NCBI RefSeq assembly: GCF_036370855.1
Contig: NC_088098.1
Coordinates: 207,187,336 to 207,251,335, forward strand
From: Dromaius novaehollandiae
Taxonomy: Eukaryota; Chordata; Aves; Casuariiformes; Dromaiidae
Length of the DNA: 64,000 nucleotides
Reading direction: 5' to 3'
Part shown: in pieces, positions 28,691 through 42,300 of the stretch
How the letters are laid out: each line of letters opens with the position of its first letter
Position numbering within the stretch: position 1 is the stretch's first letter
Notes under the pieces: model-generated
What the model saw: only the letters and a program-made list of their open reading frames with translations
What the model was told of the DNA's origin: nothing
Databases searched by the model: none
Program-made: the position numbers and the translations under genes

Positions 28691-31380
28691 ATGGTGCCCC
28701 TGGGAAAACTATAAGGACTTTTTTGGCTAGAGCTGAAACAGTGGGAAGATGTGGAGCCCTAGACTACTACTAGTGACAGTGCAAGCACACATCATGAAAC
28801 CAACCAGCCCAGCTCTGCAGAAGGTAATATGAAAGAAATACATCTTTGATGTAGGCTGATAATAAAAGGGAAGAAAGCAGGCTCTTGCTAGGAAGGAACT
28901 CTTTATGTTTCTCAAATTGCCTTTGGATCTCTCTGCATGTATGTAGCTATGTTATCTGCATGACTAAGCCTTTTTGCCAATGGGGCTTTGTGTGTGTTTT
29001 GCTGGTATTTAAATACTAAAGCAACAATCTAATCACATCAATGATGCCCCTCCCTCTTCTTTAAGTCTCTTGGTAACAACATGGGCAACCCAGTGCAATT
29101 GGGTACAAAGATCTGTTCAGAAAGAAAGAACGGATCTATCTGCAGATTCATGTTTTTCTTGGTAATGCCCTCAGAGAGGTGAAGGGTTAGATAAACATTG
29201 AAAAATAGAACATAAGCACTTTTCCTAAGGTAGAGTTGAAAAAAATGAGAGAAGTGGTGCCTATTCTTTGCACAAATTGATGTTAAACACCGACTTGTTA
29301 CTACAGCATCTGTTGGCAATGCTGTATCACACAGAATTTTTCTTTCACAAAATAGCCATGAATTTTCAGAAAGCTTTTCTTCAAATAGAGACCTAAGCCC
29401 CCAAAATACTTTTGAGAGCACTGGACATACTGTCCACAGTTAGAACAATGATGATTAAACTCTGTTTTGAGTTTGGATTAGAACCTTTTGATCACAGTGT
29501 CTCTGCATTATTGTTAAGTGATAGCTAAAGAGTCCCGCAGTTTAACTTTTTAATTTGTCTTTGCATGTTGCTCTCTCACCTGCAAAGCACCTGGGTACTT
29601 CTCAGATCAGACATCTGAGACATTTCATCCCCACTAAGATGTAGGTTCTCTGGAATGAGTTCATAAATTAATTGCTTTAAGAGGGCAGATGATATCTACG
29701 ATAGCAAGTAATAAAAGGAGAACATTTCTCTCCAAGTTACCCTCTGGTGATTGAACAATTCTGGTGCATTAAAAGATGATTGAGACGTGTCCTTCATTGA
29801 GTCACTATGTTAAGAAATTGATATACTGGCTAAAGTAGTTTGCAGAATGTGATGTTCTGAGCAGCAGAAAATCTGATTCTGAACAAGGGGGGAAAAAAGG
29901 ACATTCCAAAAATTGTATCTGGTATTGCACTGGAAAGAAACAATTTTCTCTATTCTGTGGAAATTAGTTTGAATGTCACACTAGGGAGCCCCATTCCACA
30001 TTCAACTTGTAGCACCTAGGGGTGAAGTGAGAAAAACCTTCCTTTCTTTAAACGACTATAGATGAAAAAAAGAGAAACTATTCTTCGCAATGTCCTGTAA
30101 TAAATTTAGATTTCTGAAATCATTTCAAGGCTTGTGAAGGTTTTTCACACATGAAAGAGAATAAAACAACTGCCATTTCTTGCAGCTAGCCTGTCTTTCC
30201 ACACCTCTGCATGCCTCACTTCCTCTGTGTTCCCTTGCTTTTTCTTTCACAGGTATTATGTGTAGCTTTGAATTCAGTATTATTCAGTACTTTGAATTCA
30301 GTATTATATTATCACTTCTTTATTAAGCACCCAGGATGTGCAAAAGCAAAGCTTTCTTCCTACCTGCTTTGATCCCGAATGTCAAGTCCCATTCACTCCC
30401 TTAATATTAGCAATATGTCAGCGGGAGGACCCAAACACAGAGAGCCCATGATCCACACTCCCCAAGCTAATGACAGTAGATCCTGACTCTTTTCCAGCAA
30501 ATAAACCTTTGGGAATGTTAAATATCTAACAAAACTGTTACCATATACTTAGAAGCAGTGGTGGAATATTTTTAGAACCACAGTAACCTTGGATATATTT
30601 TGAACTGTTATAAATCAAAACAATTCCTTAATTCAGTTGCTCAAAATGTAGCCCATATGTTCAGTATAAGTTTTAGATTAATATGCCAAAGCATGTGAGA
30701 GAAGCTGGGACCTAAGCCCATTTCTGCTCCAGAAGAAAGAGAGGTGATGGAGTGTTGGAAATCCCCCCTAACATTAGCGTGGGAAGTTAGCCCATCCCTT
30801 CCAAAATCTGTTCAGTGAACATTATCCTTTCATTTTTCCTTTTGCCTCTCCCTTCCTTGTAATTATGCAGCTCTGGTTTAATTTCAGAGTCCCTCATAAC
30901 CCCCCTGTGGCCATCCTTATCACTTTTTAACTATTCTAACTTCTCTCTTGGGTACTTAAATATTTCCCCAAGGGAAGAGAAAATGTGTGTGTTCATATAC
31001 GTGCAAGGGATGAAGCAACAACATAGCTGTTGCATTTGGTTCCCTCTGTCAAAAGAAAAATAGTCTGTGTTTACATGCAGTTTATAGGAACAAGTGTTCT
31101 CTCAGTGGTAGCAAAGGGGAGGGAGAAGAGAGCTGAAGAGAAAGCATAGAGGGAAGGGATTGTGTGATAGTGGCAGGTAGCAGGATGGAGAAGATTAGGA
31201 CACAGACACGGGACACATGGCAAAGTGGTGGCATGAGGAAAGGAGATACATGGAGACTATGCTATCATCTTCCCACCTTACTTTTGTCACAGATTTTGTA
31301 AATTTTGAACCAAACCATTTCAATGATTATGTATTTGTTATTTTGTACTCATTAATAAAAATCTTCAACTAATAACAATC
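28691..31380 (+). other. GPR83: GPR83 3' untranslated and downstream region
   Basis: AT-rich with several sense AATAAA motifs (28861, 30109, 31354), any of which could end the transcript. A tandem duplication of about 24 bases (unit ctttgaattcagtattat plus a few bases) lies at about 30266-30312. No reading frame is supported. Confidence 0.45.
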
Positions 31381-33872
31381 TATTTGGATTTCTATAATAG
31401 TTTTACTCAGCTCAGACTAGGAATGAACAGAAGAACTTCCCCACATGGGTCAGAAGGAGAAGGAGATCTAGAAGAGATCAAGAGATCTGTCCAAAAAGCA
31501 TCCTTTCTTCTTTCTTCATCCAGTGAAGCAAATGATCAGGACTGTCTTTGAATTTACCGACAGAGTCCCCTGGGTTGAGAAATGGAAAATATTCTGCACT
31601 TTAAAAAAAGAAAAACAAGTCTGCCAGTAGGGAAAGGAGAATGTGTTAAATCTTTCCAGTATCCAATATTTTGCAGGATTCTTTTTGGCCATGAAGGACT
31701 TGAGACAGGAAATCTACCCTGGAGATTAACTTCTGAAAGTTAGAGTTTTATGAGTTATTTGATCTTCTACTCTGATCCTTCATAGCATTTTCACTCTTGT
31801 GAATGAACGCGTGCCACTCATGGCTTCAGCCAGATCAGCACTGCAGTGAGGTCTGTCATGTCAGCATCACCTGCTGGCTGGGAACAGCTGAGTGAGCACA
31901 CATCTAGGTGATTCTCACTCAGAAAACTAATACAAGGAATTTTTAAAATATGACTCTGCTATTGTCAATACCATCAAAGGGGTGAGGGATAAATCTTCTT
32001 TTGTATTCTAGATTCATCTTTCTGCACTTTAAATCTTTTATTTGTTTCTTTCTTTCTTCGTTTCTTTGTTTCTTACTTTCCCTTTCAGTAAATGCGGTGC
32101 AGTTGTTTTCAAGCACATGCATCTGTTATACCTATAAGAGCTTCTGGGATTAGATTCTTGTATTTAGCTTTGTCTGGAACTAAGGGATTCTGGTCTGAAC
32201 TCAAGTAGGATGTTCTTTCTGAAGCTGAAGGTAACCTTTTGCCATCTTAAGGAATATTCTCTGTCTTTGGGTGCAGTTGCCATCCTTTGAGTAACTAGAT
32301 GTAGAAACTTGCCAGAATGCCAAAACACAAAATCCTCAAAGGTCCAGTCACCCCTGTGCTTGCTCCAGCTAGGTCTGGGCAGGGCTCCTGCAGTTACAAC
32401 TCTGGATCCTGTACCCCAGCACTAGCCACGGAGAACCTCTCTTCTCCTGACTCTGCCCAATGCTCTGATGGATCCATGCAGAGGGGAGCAGTAAAAAGTT
32501 GGTTTAAGTACAGACGATAGGAGAGATGGACCTGGTAGAAAGAGAAGAGGAGATGGATTGGACAGAGTTCCTTAGTGGCTTGATCTAGGACTGAACTGAA
32601 GGTGTCCAGTAAAGGTATGAGTTTTAGAGCAAACAGGACAGAAAAATGCAGGAGAAGGACAAACTCACAGTTAAGGCAGTTGAAAGGGCGCCCTTGAAAA
32701 GTGACTTGATTCCCTGTCTGTATTTAATACACTGTGCTACAATGTACCTAATGTGCTACAGGGAAATTTCTGATGATCATTTGCTAATGCTAATTACGTA
32801 TTCTTCATTTTCTTCATATCTGATTTGAGATTCTGCAGAAGCATTTTGCATTCACCAGTGCTGCTGAAATCAGTGGGGGCTGTGCTTTGAGCACAGAAAG
32901 TGCAGTATAATGCTAGCTATTCCAAAAACATCACATCCTAGGCAATTTAAATTGGCATCCAGACTTCATGGGTATTTTTTCATTCTACCTCAGCTGTGCT
33001 GCTGATCAGAGGGATTCTTTTAAAATGTAAATAAGGTCATTTACACAGTGTTCAGAGGCCACCTTGGTGAGTGTGAAAGGACGGTCTGAGTGATGAGGAA
33101 ATGAGTTATGTGCACAGGGCAGATAGTATCTTCTTCCATTTTCCCTTTTGTGTGTGTTTCTCTGCTTGATGGAGCTTGACTTTTTGTTACTTACATACTT
33201 ACATATTGTGCAGTGAGGCACAACCATCAGACAGGTGGTTTAGTAATTAGCCTTAGAAAGACAGATCAGCAAGAAGGACAGTCTGTGAAGGGACTTTGGT
33301 GTGAAAAGGGATTGATTACTCTGGAGCACAGTAAGGATCAAGCTGTTGGGAGGCTTTTCTTTATTCTGTAGGAATATAATGCATCAGAGCTCAATGTGAG
33401 ACATTATGGAAAAGGAAGGTCATTTTATTTTATTTGACTTTCTAAGCAAATTGGTTATCCCCACTCCCATTCTCATATATTCACAAGCATCAAGACCCAT
33501 GTGTCAAAGTGGCTTGGCCAGGATGACTTGTGTGCAATGCAAAGGTCAAGGGATGCTGGCTACTGAGTCATTACGTCCCTCAGGTTCCTCTTGATTGATA
33601 ACAAGGAACTAGCTTTGGGACGGATCTTTTATATTCTTTAGGAGTCAACAATTATTAAATTATCTTTTCCCTCAGAATCTTGTCTGCTTCTGCTTCCATT
33701 AATCTTAGGCACAGCCCTCTGCCCTTGCTGTAAACAGTACATTACCCTATGTTTGCCAGTTTGACTGCTGTCTGTCATCTCTGTTAAAGAATATTGAGCT
33801 GAAACTGTCTAGAGGTAGCTGCTTAGCACAATTTATATAAAACTTGCTTAGCATGAGTAGCTAAATTTGTTG
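31381..33872. other. Intergenic, no gene seen
   Basis: A CT-rich patch (tttctttctttcttcgtttc) lies near 32045. Short frames only. Confidence 0.7.
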
Positions 33873-33878
33873 AAGCCT

Positions 33879-34570
33879 TAGGCCGCACTTAGATAAAATA
33901 ATGAACTTTTACCTAGTTCAGTAAGAAAAGGGCCTGAGAGCTGGTTCAAACTGGAATGATAAGGGAGTTACAAGCAGTTTGCATTCCTGTGCTTCACACT
34001 CCGAAAGGGAGGATGTCAAGGCTTTGAAATAAGGCCTACTTGGGCGCCAGGGCCCTGGGGAACAAAGCCTCCTCTCACTGCTGAAACAGTGTTAATTAGG
34101 GGGGTCTGGACTATCTCGGGGTCTGGATTATATCCCCTTCGTCAGGACCTTGGGAGATAACACCTACTGTCACTGCTGGGGCAGTGCTAATTGCTGGAAC
34201 AACAACTCTTTGTCAGGGCCTTGAGAGACAAGGGCGGGACCGAGGAATGAAGACACATCTGTCAGCAGAAACCGCAACAGTAAAGATAAACAGCCTGCCT
34301 AGGGACAGTGATGAGGCCCAATAAGGAGCAGGAGACCCCAGACCTAAATATTACTATCGGTCCAAACTACCGTGTGAGGGGTGGAGAGCTTAGACTGGAA
34401 AGTATAATTGCCCAGGGTTTTCTTTGTTCAGGGTCCCTCTTCGGAGGCACCCAGCTCAAGCTGTAATTACTGCACGCGTGTCATTAAAATTTAATTATTT
34501 AATTTGCTTTGATTTGGCTCTGAACTTTTCTGCGGGAACCTAGGGTCGGGCCCTGTTATGGTGGCCGACA
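33879..34570 (+). mobile_element. Solo endogenous retrovirus LTR, plus strand
   Basis: The block has promoter-like gagcttagactggaaagtat before position 34403 and an R-like segment with tcggaggcacccagctcaag. An ATTAAA signal at 34483-34488 follows, and then a GC-rich U5-like end, gggccctgttatggtggccg then aca. The final part closely resembles the ends of avian ERVL-type LTRs as I remember them. The motif agcct is found just before the proposed left end (33874-33878) and just after the right end (34571-34575), a candidate 5-base target duplication. The left end would then start TA, not TG, so that boundary is tentative. No retroviral coding sequence adjoins. Confidence 0.65.
34483..34488 (+). 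promoter_or_regulatory. LTR poly(A) signal (ATTAAA)
   Basis: The variant poly(A) signal attaaa lies in the R-like part of the solo LTR, about 80 bases before its right end. Confidence 0.5.
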
Positions 34571-34989
34571 AGCCTAATTTCCATAACAATCTCTGTCTCA
34601 GCAGCTGCAGGGGAAAGAGTTGAGGGTGGGCTGCTGCTTCCCCCAGCCAGCGGCACAGCACCTGGGCAAAGAGCAGAAGTGCTGCGGGCACAGTCTGAGG
34701 GGCTGAATGGGGGTGTGCTGGGGCGCACAGGTGGGTGGAGAGGGAGAAAGTTCCTTAGAGGTTTACATTAGATGGGGATGCTGTCCCTCATGAGGTGAAG
34801 AAGTAAAAGGATTCTTTGTATCACCAATGGGTATGACCCTTCACAGACAGATTTTGGCCACCCACTGGCATGAGATCAGTTGGGCACTGAGGAACTTGTG
34901 TAAAGTGAGGAACTGAGGGAAGAGACTCTTGTCCCTAGCCCTGTGGACTCCAGCACCACTAGGGTATTGTGATGCTTTCTAGTACGAGC

Positions 34990-35755
34990 GCTGTGAAGAC
35001 AAGAGTAACTTATTCCAGAGCTTTGCTACTTTGCAAGTAAAGCTTTTTCTAAGCATTTGAGCTAAATGTCACTGTTGCATATGAATCTGATGGATTCTTC
35101 TCCATGCCCTCTGTGAAGAGCAGTCTCTTGCTACTTTTTCTTATGAAAAGACTTTTCCTATTGTCTCCTGTCTCTCTTCTACATATATGAGAGTTCTTCC
35201 AACTTTCCCTTATAGGTGACATGCCTTTTACATTCTGCACGTTTTTCTTGAAATGTGGTGCTTGAACAGAATGGCATATCTCAGGTACTCCCTCACCTGT
35301 TCCAAGTGGAACAGAAAAGTCACCTCTATGCCTTACACCTCACACTCCTCCTAATACATTCCAGACCGATGGGGGAATTTGGATGGGAGGGCTGGGGTTT
35401 GTGGGGCGGTCTTTTTATTACAAAAGCACCACAGAGATAACTTGGTCAGTTTAAATCCACAGTAATCCCATATTTTTCTACACTCCTAATATCTAGCTGA
35501 TTATTACCCATTTGATTTCTCCTTCATGATTGTAGTTGTTCTTTTGCATTCACCTTTACTTAATTTCACCTAGTTGAGTTCAGACCACTTCTCAAATGAT
35601 TTGTGCTCTGTAGTCCATCATCCATCTCTGTACTGAACAGAACAAACCTGCAGGGCCCCACTTCCAGTGTCTTCCCAATTAAATCCTTGAATTCAAACTT
35701 ACTCCAGACTCTTCATCATAGTATTTAATATGCACTTGCAATAATCTGAAGTCCC
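34990..35755 (-). mobile_element. Ancient CR1-clade LINE fragment, antisense
   Basis: The plus strand shows a long ordered series of antisense landmarks of old amniote CR1-clade LINEs. They include gagagttcttccaacttt, tttttcttgaaatgtggtgc, cacactcctcctaatacatt, ttgcattcacctttacttaa, cagaccacttctcaaatgat and gaacagaacaaacctgcagg. The latter part corresponds to the reverse transcriptase thumb and connection region. Many indels show age. No frame survives. Confidence 0.75.
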
Positions 35756-38700
35756 CTGGGAAGCAGGCAAGTTCTGTGTCAGTCTCAAACTTTTTAGTGA
35801 GAGAGCACAGTTGCCATTGCAATATGACATGGTGGTGCTCAGCAAGAAAAATACACAACTGCCTTTATTCCACTACATGGGTTTCTTTGTAACACAGGAA
35901 TTTCTGTTGCAGCCAAATAAATTACAAGGGCCAGCTCCTTAGCAGATATAAATGGAATATTTTTCTTGACATATGATTTGCTATGGCTGCTATAATTAGC
36001 AATGAGCCAGGATAAGAAACTCTGGTATGACCATCCTGGAGCACTGGAGGTTTGGAGAAGCTGGATCACAGATAAAAATCTTTTGTATCACAAGAGTCAC
36101 CCCCTTCCTTAAAAAAGTTTTTCAATGTATAGCTAGTGCTAAAACTCAGTTAACTGTTCTGTAACAGAGGAGAAACTAAACAAAAAAATACCATGTGCTA
36201 TTTAGCAAAATTAGCATATTGCATCTTATGACAACTCAGATATGGCCCAGATACGATTTGGTTTCATAAAGTAAAAATCTGTCTGTTTAGAATATGTGGG
36301 ACTGTGCATCAGTCATTTGGTCTATGATTTAATACATAATATTAACGCCTCATAGCCAAAAGCCAGAGTTTGTCTCACCTAAAGGAAAGCAACAGACAAA
36401 TAGCTGAATCATTGCACCTGTATCTGTTAGAGGCAGAGGTATTTCATGGAGTACAGGCAAAGCTGTCAGAACATAGCATACTCAAAGCCTTTCATTATGG
36501 TATGTATAAGGAAGCCAAGATTACCTGAATGCATCACCAAAGGAAAAGATTACAGACTTCTCCCAGACAGAAGAAACGACTCTCAGATTTTGTTGGTATT
36601 CTCTGTGATTGCAATACAGCCCACTTGTTCTCATCTGCAGTCAATAATACATTCTTCTCTCAGTTGATGGAGGTGAGAGGGCTGCTAAAAATACAGTGGT
36701 TTCTTGGAACTTCATTAACATTAATGTCTTCATCTCACACATATTTTCCAAGGTATCAAGTGCCATCTCCAAGCCGTCCTTATTTCCACTGTTCTTACAG
36801 GAAAGATACTGAGAGGTTCTGGAGATTTGAAAACCACACTTCTCTGATGGGCACACACCTCCTCCTGATTCCCTTAACCAGCCACAAATAGCTAATATAA
36901 ATGTCCTATAGTGTTTTTTTATCTCTGGATCTCAAAGTGTTTAACAAAGATTGATATCCTTGTCTACATTTCTGCACCAGAAAGAGAGCAGTTACTCACT
37001 CCATGATCCAGTTACTTAGGGTCTTAAACTTTCCCATACTGAATGTGAAACTTCAAGATGTTTTTCACGTCTTTTGGATGGATCATGATTAAAACAGTCT
37101 GGGTATGCCCTGCATAGAAGTCATTAACGGATAACAGCGTGATACCCTAACATCTTTGGCTGTTGATGTACGAGGCCATGCTGAGTTCAGCAACATTTGA
37201 ATGAAGCTTTGTAGCTCTGAGATGTGAGTAGGTACATCTGCACAGCACTGAGCCACGCATGGACTTGCCAGGTACATTTCAGCTCTGTTCTCTGTACTCA
37301 TTTGCATGCTGTAATCACAGCTGTCGCAGAGCCCAGGGCAGGTAGTCCACTGAGGTTAGGCCTTACTGAACTTTAAAAGAAGCAACAAGCTGCTACTGTA
37401 AACCGTCAGATGTAGAATTGTGTTTCAGGAGCTTCCAGGGTACCTGATCCCTCTAAATAGACTGACCTGGAAACAGTATCTGGACACATCATAGATAAAG
37501 CTTTAGAACAGTGGTTTCCCAAGAGACTAACTGTATTATTCAGAACTGTGTTATTCATAAATCTCTTGAGTCCTGGAGACAGAGTGCAGTCAGTTCAGCT
37601 GCTGATGCGGTCTTACAGCCTTGCATTGAAGTCAGTGAGCTGTGACAGTTTGCAAGAGCAGAGGCATGGCACCATGTAGCTGCTCTCTTGAGGCCTGGCA
37701 GCAAGGACCTGTCACAGCTTAGCCCAGCCTGTACTCTCCCAAAGCCCTCTATGGCTGGTACATCGTGACTCTGTTATTTCCTCTCTTATTTTATTATCTT
37801 TCCTCTCTGTTATTACTCTCTTATTTCCTTATTTTCCTTTTATCACTGATGCTAGAGGAAGACGAGATTCTCTCCTGCTTTCCCCATCCCACACAACCCT
37901 GTGTGCTGCAGCCCAGCAGAGCAGCAGCCCCTGCTCCTTCCTCTGGGACTATGCGGTGGGCCAAAAATAGCAAGATGGAGCAGGACAGGGTGAAAAGCCA
38001 TTGAAACTTTGGCTCTATCCCTCCTGCTGCCCTGTACACCTACAGGTTGTATTTTACCAAGGACTGTAGTATGGTTGCTAGTCCAGTGCTGCGAGTCCCA
38101 CATCTGTCTCAAAGCCTGGATCCTGCTGCAACAGGGAGTCCACAGTTGCTGTCACCTGCCCATGTGTGGTTGTGTGTGCCCAAGGCTCAGGGCCAGCTGC
38201 GAGGTACAGGCCAGGAGCCCCATACCTGTCACTTTGCGTCCTCTGCGTGGAGACACAGGGAGGGTCCAGCTGCCCCCACTTTTCCAGCGCATCTGGAGAG
38301 CCCCACGACAGCGTCCCAAGGCTGGGTGCTGTCCTTGTCTCCGGAAAGTGGATGCAAGTGTTTCCCTAACATGGAGTAGCACAGAAAGGTTTCTAAGCTA
38401 CACCAACAGGTCTTCAAATTTCAGCCTCTCATTTTATTGTTGTTATTTTGATCTATGCCAAGAGCTCTTTAGACTGACCAGTGCAAGTACAGTAAAGTAA
38501 GGAGTGGGTGTCTCTAAATTCACCTACACATGAATGTCTAAGTTGCTTTAGATGTTAAGAGACCTGTATCAGTCAGGAGAAAATAGCACGTGAAAAGGAT
38601 GGGGACGTAAAAGGAAAAGCTGGATATTCCCCCACCCCCCACAGGACCTGGCATTACAGGAACTCTGGGAGTTTCTGATGGATATTTGTTGAGATGAATG

Positions 38701-38880
38701 ACGTTGAGAGATGAAAATTTGGCCTCAAGGACCGTTAGTAGTGCTGTGAAATCGCTGGGGCTGGTGCTGTGAGAGCATGATGGATGGGCACAGAGGTGGA
38801 GTTGCTTGGCAGGCTAGATTTCAGATGGGAATGATTCACAGAGCAGCTTAGCCTGAAAAACAAAATAATCTTGCTTCTGA
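35756..38880. other. Intergenic, no gene seen
   Basis: Apart from the SINE fragment, no repeat or exon could be identified. GC content rises from about 37.9 kb and open frames become longer on both strands without recognisable protein character. Confidence 0.6.
36905..37030 (+). repeat. Ancient MIR-like SINE fragment
   Basis: The text atctctggatctcaaagtgt, then ttaacaaagattgatatcct, follows the widely shared MIR/CORE-SINE body (ctggatctcaaagc...). A later part, aagagagcagttactcactc, is the decayed core. Confidence 0.5.
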
Positions 38881-38929
38881 GTTTCCACTGTTTGAAATTA
38901 TGAACGTTTCTGCATTGCTGACAGCCCTT

Positions 38930-39300
38930 AAAGGGAGCACAGGGAGCGAGAAGGGCACACAGCTCATTTCTGTGCTGCCGCACGGCCTCCCCCCGGCCCC
39001 GTCTGAGGTAAGCGGCACGCCCCAGCTCCTCGCTTCCCTCCAACGAGCTCGGCGTGGGTCCTCCCTCCTCCCGCACCTCACAGTGAGGATGGGCCCATTT
39101 GGGGCTTGCTGCCTCCCGGCTGGCCGGGGTTGGATGGCCCCGTGCTCCTCTCACTCCCTCCAGTCAGCCCCGGCCATCCAGCCTCCCCAGCGGGCAGGGG
39201 CAGCTGCCCCTGCCCCACCCCGTGACCAGCCGGAACCAGTCTGAACGGGGCAGGGCCAGCCCTGGCGCTGCCTGTGGTGTGGCGGCTGAGGCAGTTGCGT
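38930..39300. promoter_or_regulatory. CpG-rich patch, possible CpG island
   Basis: An isolated stretch with many CpG dinucleotides (for example gctgccgcacggcctccccc and ccgtgaccagccggaaccag) in AT-rich surroundings. A donor-like gaggtaagc lies at its left side. No recognised first exon; it may be an unassigned promoter or only a composition patch. Confidence 0.35.
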
Positions 39301-42300
39301 TTTAGCAGTAATCAAGTCACTTTGCTCCTGGAAATGGTTACACTGTGGGGTTTTTATGCATTCGCGGGTTTGAGCAGGAAGGTGGCGGTTTCCCCAGCAC
39401 GTTAGGACTCAGATTTTTCTCTCCCGTTTTCCTTTTCCCATCTTTCTGGCAATGTCGGGCGGGTGGCAGAGCATCAGCCTCTATAGCACCTCGGGCTCGT
39501 GGTATGTCTCTCAAGGCCCAGCCTTCCCCAGGGGCTTCTGCCTTTCCCTGCTTGCAAGGCCATGGATGCAAGCTATTGCTGCCCCAGGAGGTTCATCTCT
39601 CTGTGTTTTCCCGTGCCTCACCGTGGTGGACTTCAGCTCTCACAGCTCGGACTGATTTTCTCAGTGAAGCCGAGCTGAGGATGTGCATCTTGCTCACCCA
39701 CTGGGGCCTTGAGTCCCAGGCAGCTGAACCCCAGGCCGTGGGTTGCAATAGCCTCTCTTAATTCTTTAGCTCGCTTGCATGTGCCAGTCCTTTCCTCTCA
39801 CTTCACTGTTAAATCCTTTCTTGTGCTACCATTCTGCTTTAAATGTACTGGAAATTATTTGAAGATACACTTCTTATTGCCACTTGTTCAACAGATTCAA
39901 AATATTTTCTGGAGCCTGAGCCATATCCTCTAAATTCTTCGGTTTTATGAGGAGTTGGTTTGGGCTTTCATCAGAGAGAGAGAAACAAGAAAATTCCTTG
40001 GTCCATCCTTTCTTTTCCTGGGAAATACGTCCTCTACAGCCTGTCCTCTAGTTCGCAGCCTTGAAGGATTTTCTGTGAGTCACAATGAGCCAAAGTTAGT
40101 CCAAACCTCCCACCTCTTGCCTTAGGCTCAAAGCCTTTTGATGATCTTTAGAGAGACAGGGATGAATACCATCATCTGTACAGTCATCTCTGCAATATCC
40201 TGACCAGAAGAAAAGTAGCCTTTATCTATAAACAAATGCATGGAGATTTTTCACCTCCTTCAGGTCAATCTCACAGCCACCACTTAGGCATCTCCCTCCT
40301 CTGCAGGTTATGTCTGGTAGGCAGGGCTCTTTAGGATGGGACAGTCATATCTATGCAGCTAAATAACAGAAGGTCTACAGTTGTTTCCCTAAGGTATAAA
40401 CTCACTTCTTTCCACAGAGCATAGGGCTAATTCTGTATAGAGCAGACCAGCTATGTCATGGTACATAGCTCTTGACTCTAGGCCCCTGGGGATATCCCTA
40501 GGACCCAAGACAAAGTTACAATTTTGGAAGGATTTTAGTCCAAAGCACTATAATATGAGGGCTGTGCCACAGCCCACCAGAGTAGTTTTTTAATAATATG
40601 AAGCTAAGGATATATTTTGGAGGTCCTGGAAGGATGCCATCTCGGAAGATGCAAATCTTGATGGGAAAGTGTTGGAGAGATGTGTAGGGCAGACGGAACC
40701 AAGCTGGTGTAGTCTCATCCCTGTTGCCTTCTGGAAGTTGTTCCTGAAGTGAATTATCCCTGGAGACTTGCCCAGAATTTGTCTTAGAGAAAGCCAGTTG
40801 GAGCAGTCCAAAATACAGCTCAGGAATGAGTGAACAGCTTAACAATGAGGACAGCAGGGTTCAAAACGTTGAGCTTAGTCCTTGGCACTCTTTTATTTAG
40901 CAGTATAAACATACTCCCAGATGCTAAGCAGACAAATAGCCCTTGGGTCTGTGTCTCATCCTGCAGCTTAGACTCCTGGCACAGAGGTCTTCTGAATTGT
41001 GAAGCATCAAATAATTCTGTCATCCCAAAGGTAATACAATTAAGAGGAAAAATAAACAATAAAATAATTTTTTTGGTGCTGGTTGGGAGGTTTTACTTCC
41101 ATTGCTTTAGGCACTAGGAGATTTTAAGTGTGCAACAGCTTAAGAAATTTAAAACATACCACAAATACAGTGAGCTCAGGCTACTATCTATCTTCCAGGG
41201 ACTGGATCCCCATTCAAATGCCTTCAAAGGCACCTACCACTCTCCCTGGACTGTATGGAGAAGCTAGGCTCTTACTTTAGAGGACTAATCCAGTAGGCGC
41301 TTGAGTTAGGTGGGAGTTCCTGAATATGCAAGTAGTTTTGTTTACATGAAGGCACTTAGTAAATCATCTCAGTGGTGTAAAGAGTTTGTAAATTGGCAGT
41401 GGCAAGTCACTTTAATAAAGTTTTATGAAGCCAAAGAGAGGATGTAAATTTAACTACCTAAGAAAAAATCAAGTGTTATAATGTGACAGCTGTGTTACAG
41501 TCCATCAGAGAGAGTCTGATAGCATGAAAATATTTTGAAGTGAATAATAGATTCACTGTGTTCATTACCATGTGTCACTTCAGAAATATACCTTTTTGGT
41601 GCTTAAAAGAAGTATTTACATTCTTAAATTACACTAGTACTTCAGTATATTCAGTCAAATATCCCATTGTGAGGAAAAAATGGCCAAATTCCAATCTAAT
41701 GCTGTGGTAAATTTTCTCTCAGCCATCTTGTTGGCTGTGATGTGATTGCCTAACAAATGCAAGGAAGTCCAGAGGGTCTCTGCTTCCTCAGGCTATAAAG
41801 TTTTGTCTTTTATTAAGTGAGCTTTATTTCCCCAATTCTGCCTTACCCTGAAACCTGCTCAGTCCTTTCCCAAAGAGCATCTCCCTCTACAGGAAATATG
41901 AGAGAAATGACTTTGGGATAATGGGGGTTTGGATAGCCTTAACCCTGGCAATTGCATTTCCAGACATTATAGTCCTGGTATCTCATTGCCCACACTAGGT
42001 AGCTGAAATATCTCTCCTGGCTGCAACTTGCCAAATGAGATAATTTCCTGAAAAGTGAATAACTGTTAGTCACTTCACAGGGACAGATTAAAACAGTTTG
42101 GGAACCATTTGTTTGCAGAGATAACAGTCCTTCAAACACTTAAAGAAATCCATTAGGAAACAGATAAACCAATGCTATGCCAGGATACCTGCTGTATGAA
42201 AGTGATGATCTTGCAGTTGGTCACAGAGTAGCATTTAACTTTTACACCAGGCTATGAAGTTCAACATATTGTCTGAGCTTTAGTTCATGGATTACTAACA

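Noticed and set aside
38009-38500. Plus-strand frame of 163 codons in the GPR83-PANX1 interval
   Set aside because: Overlapped by other open frames on both strands, low-complexity composition and no family resemblance.
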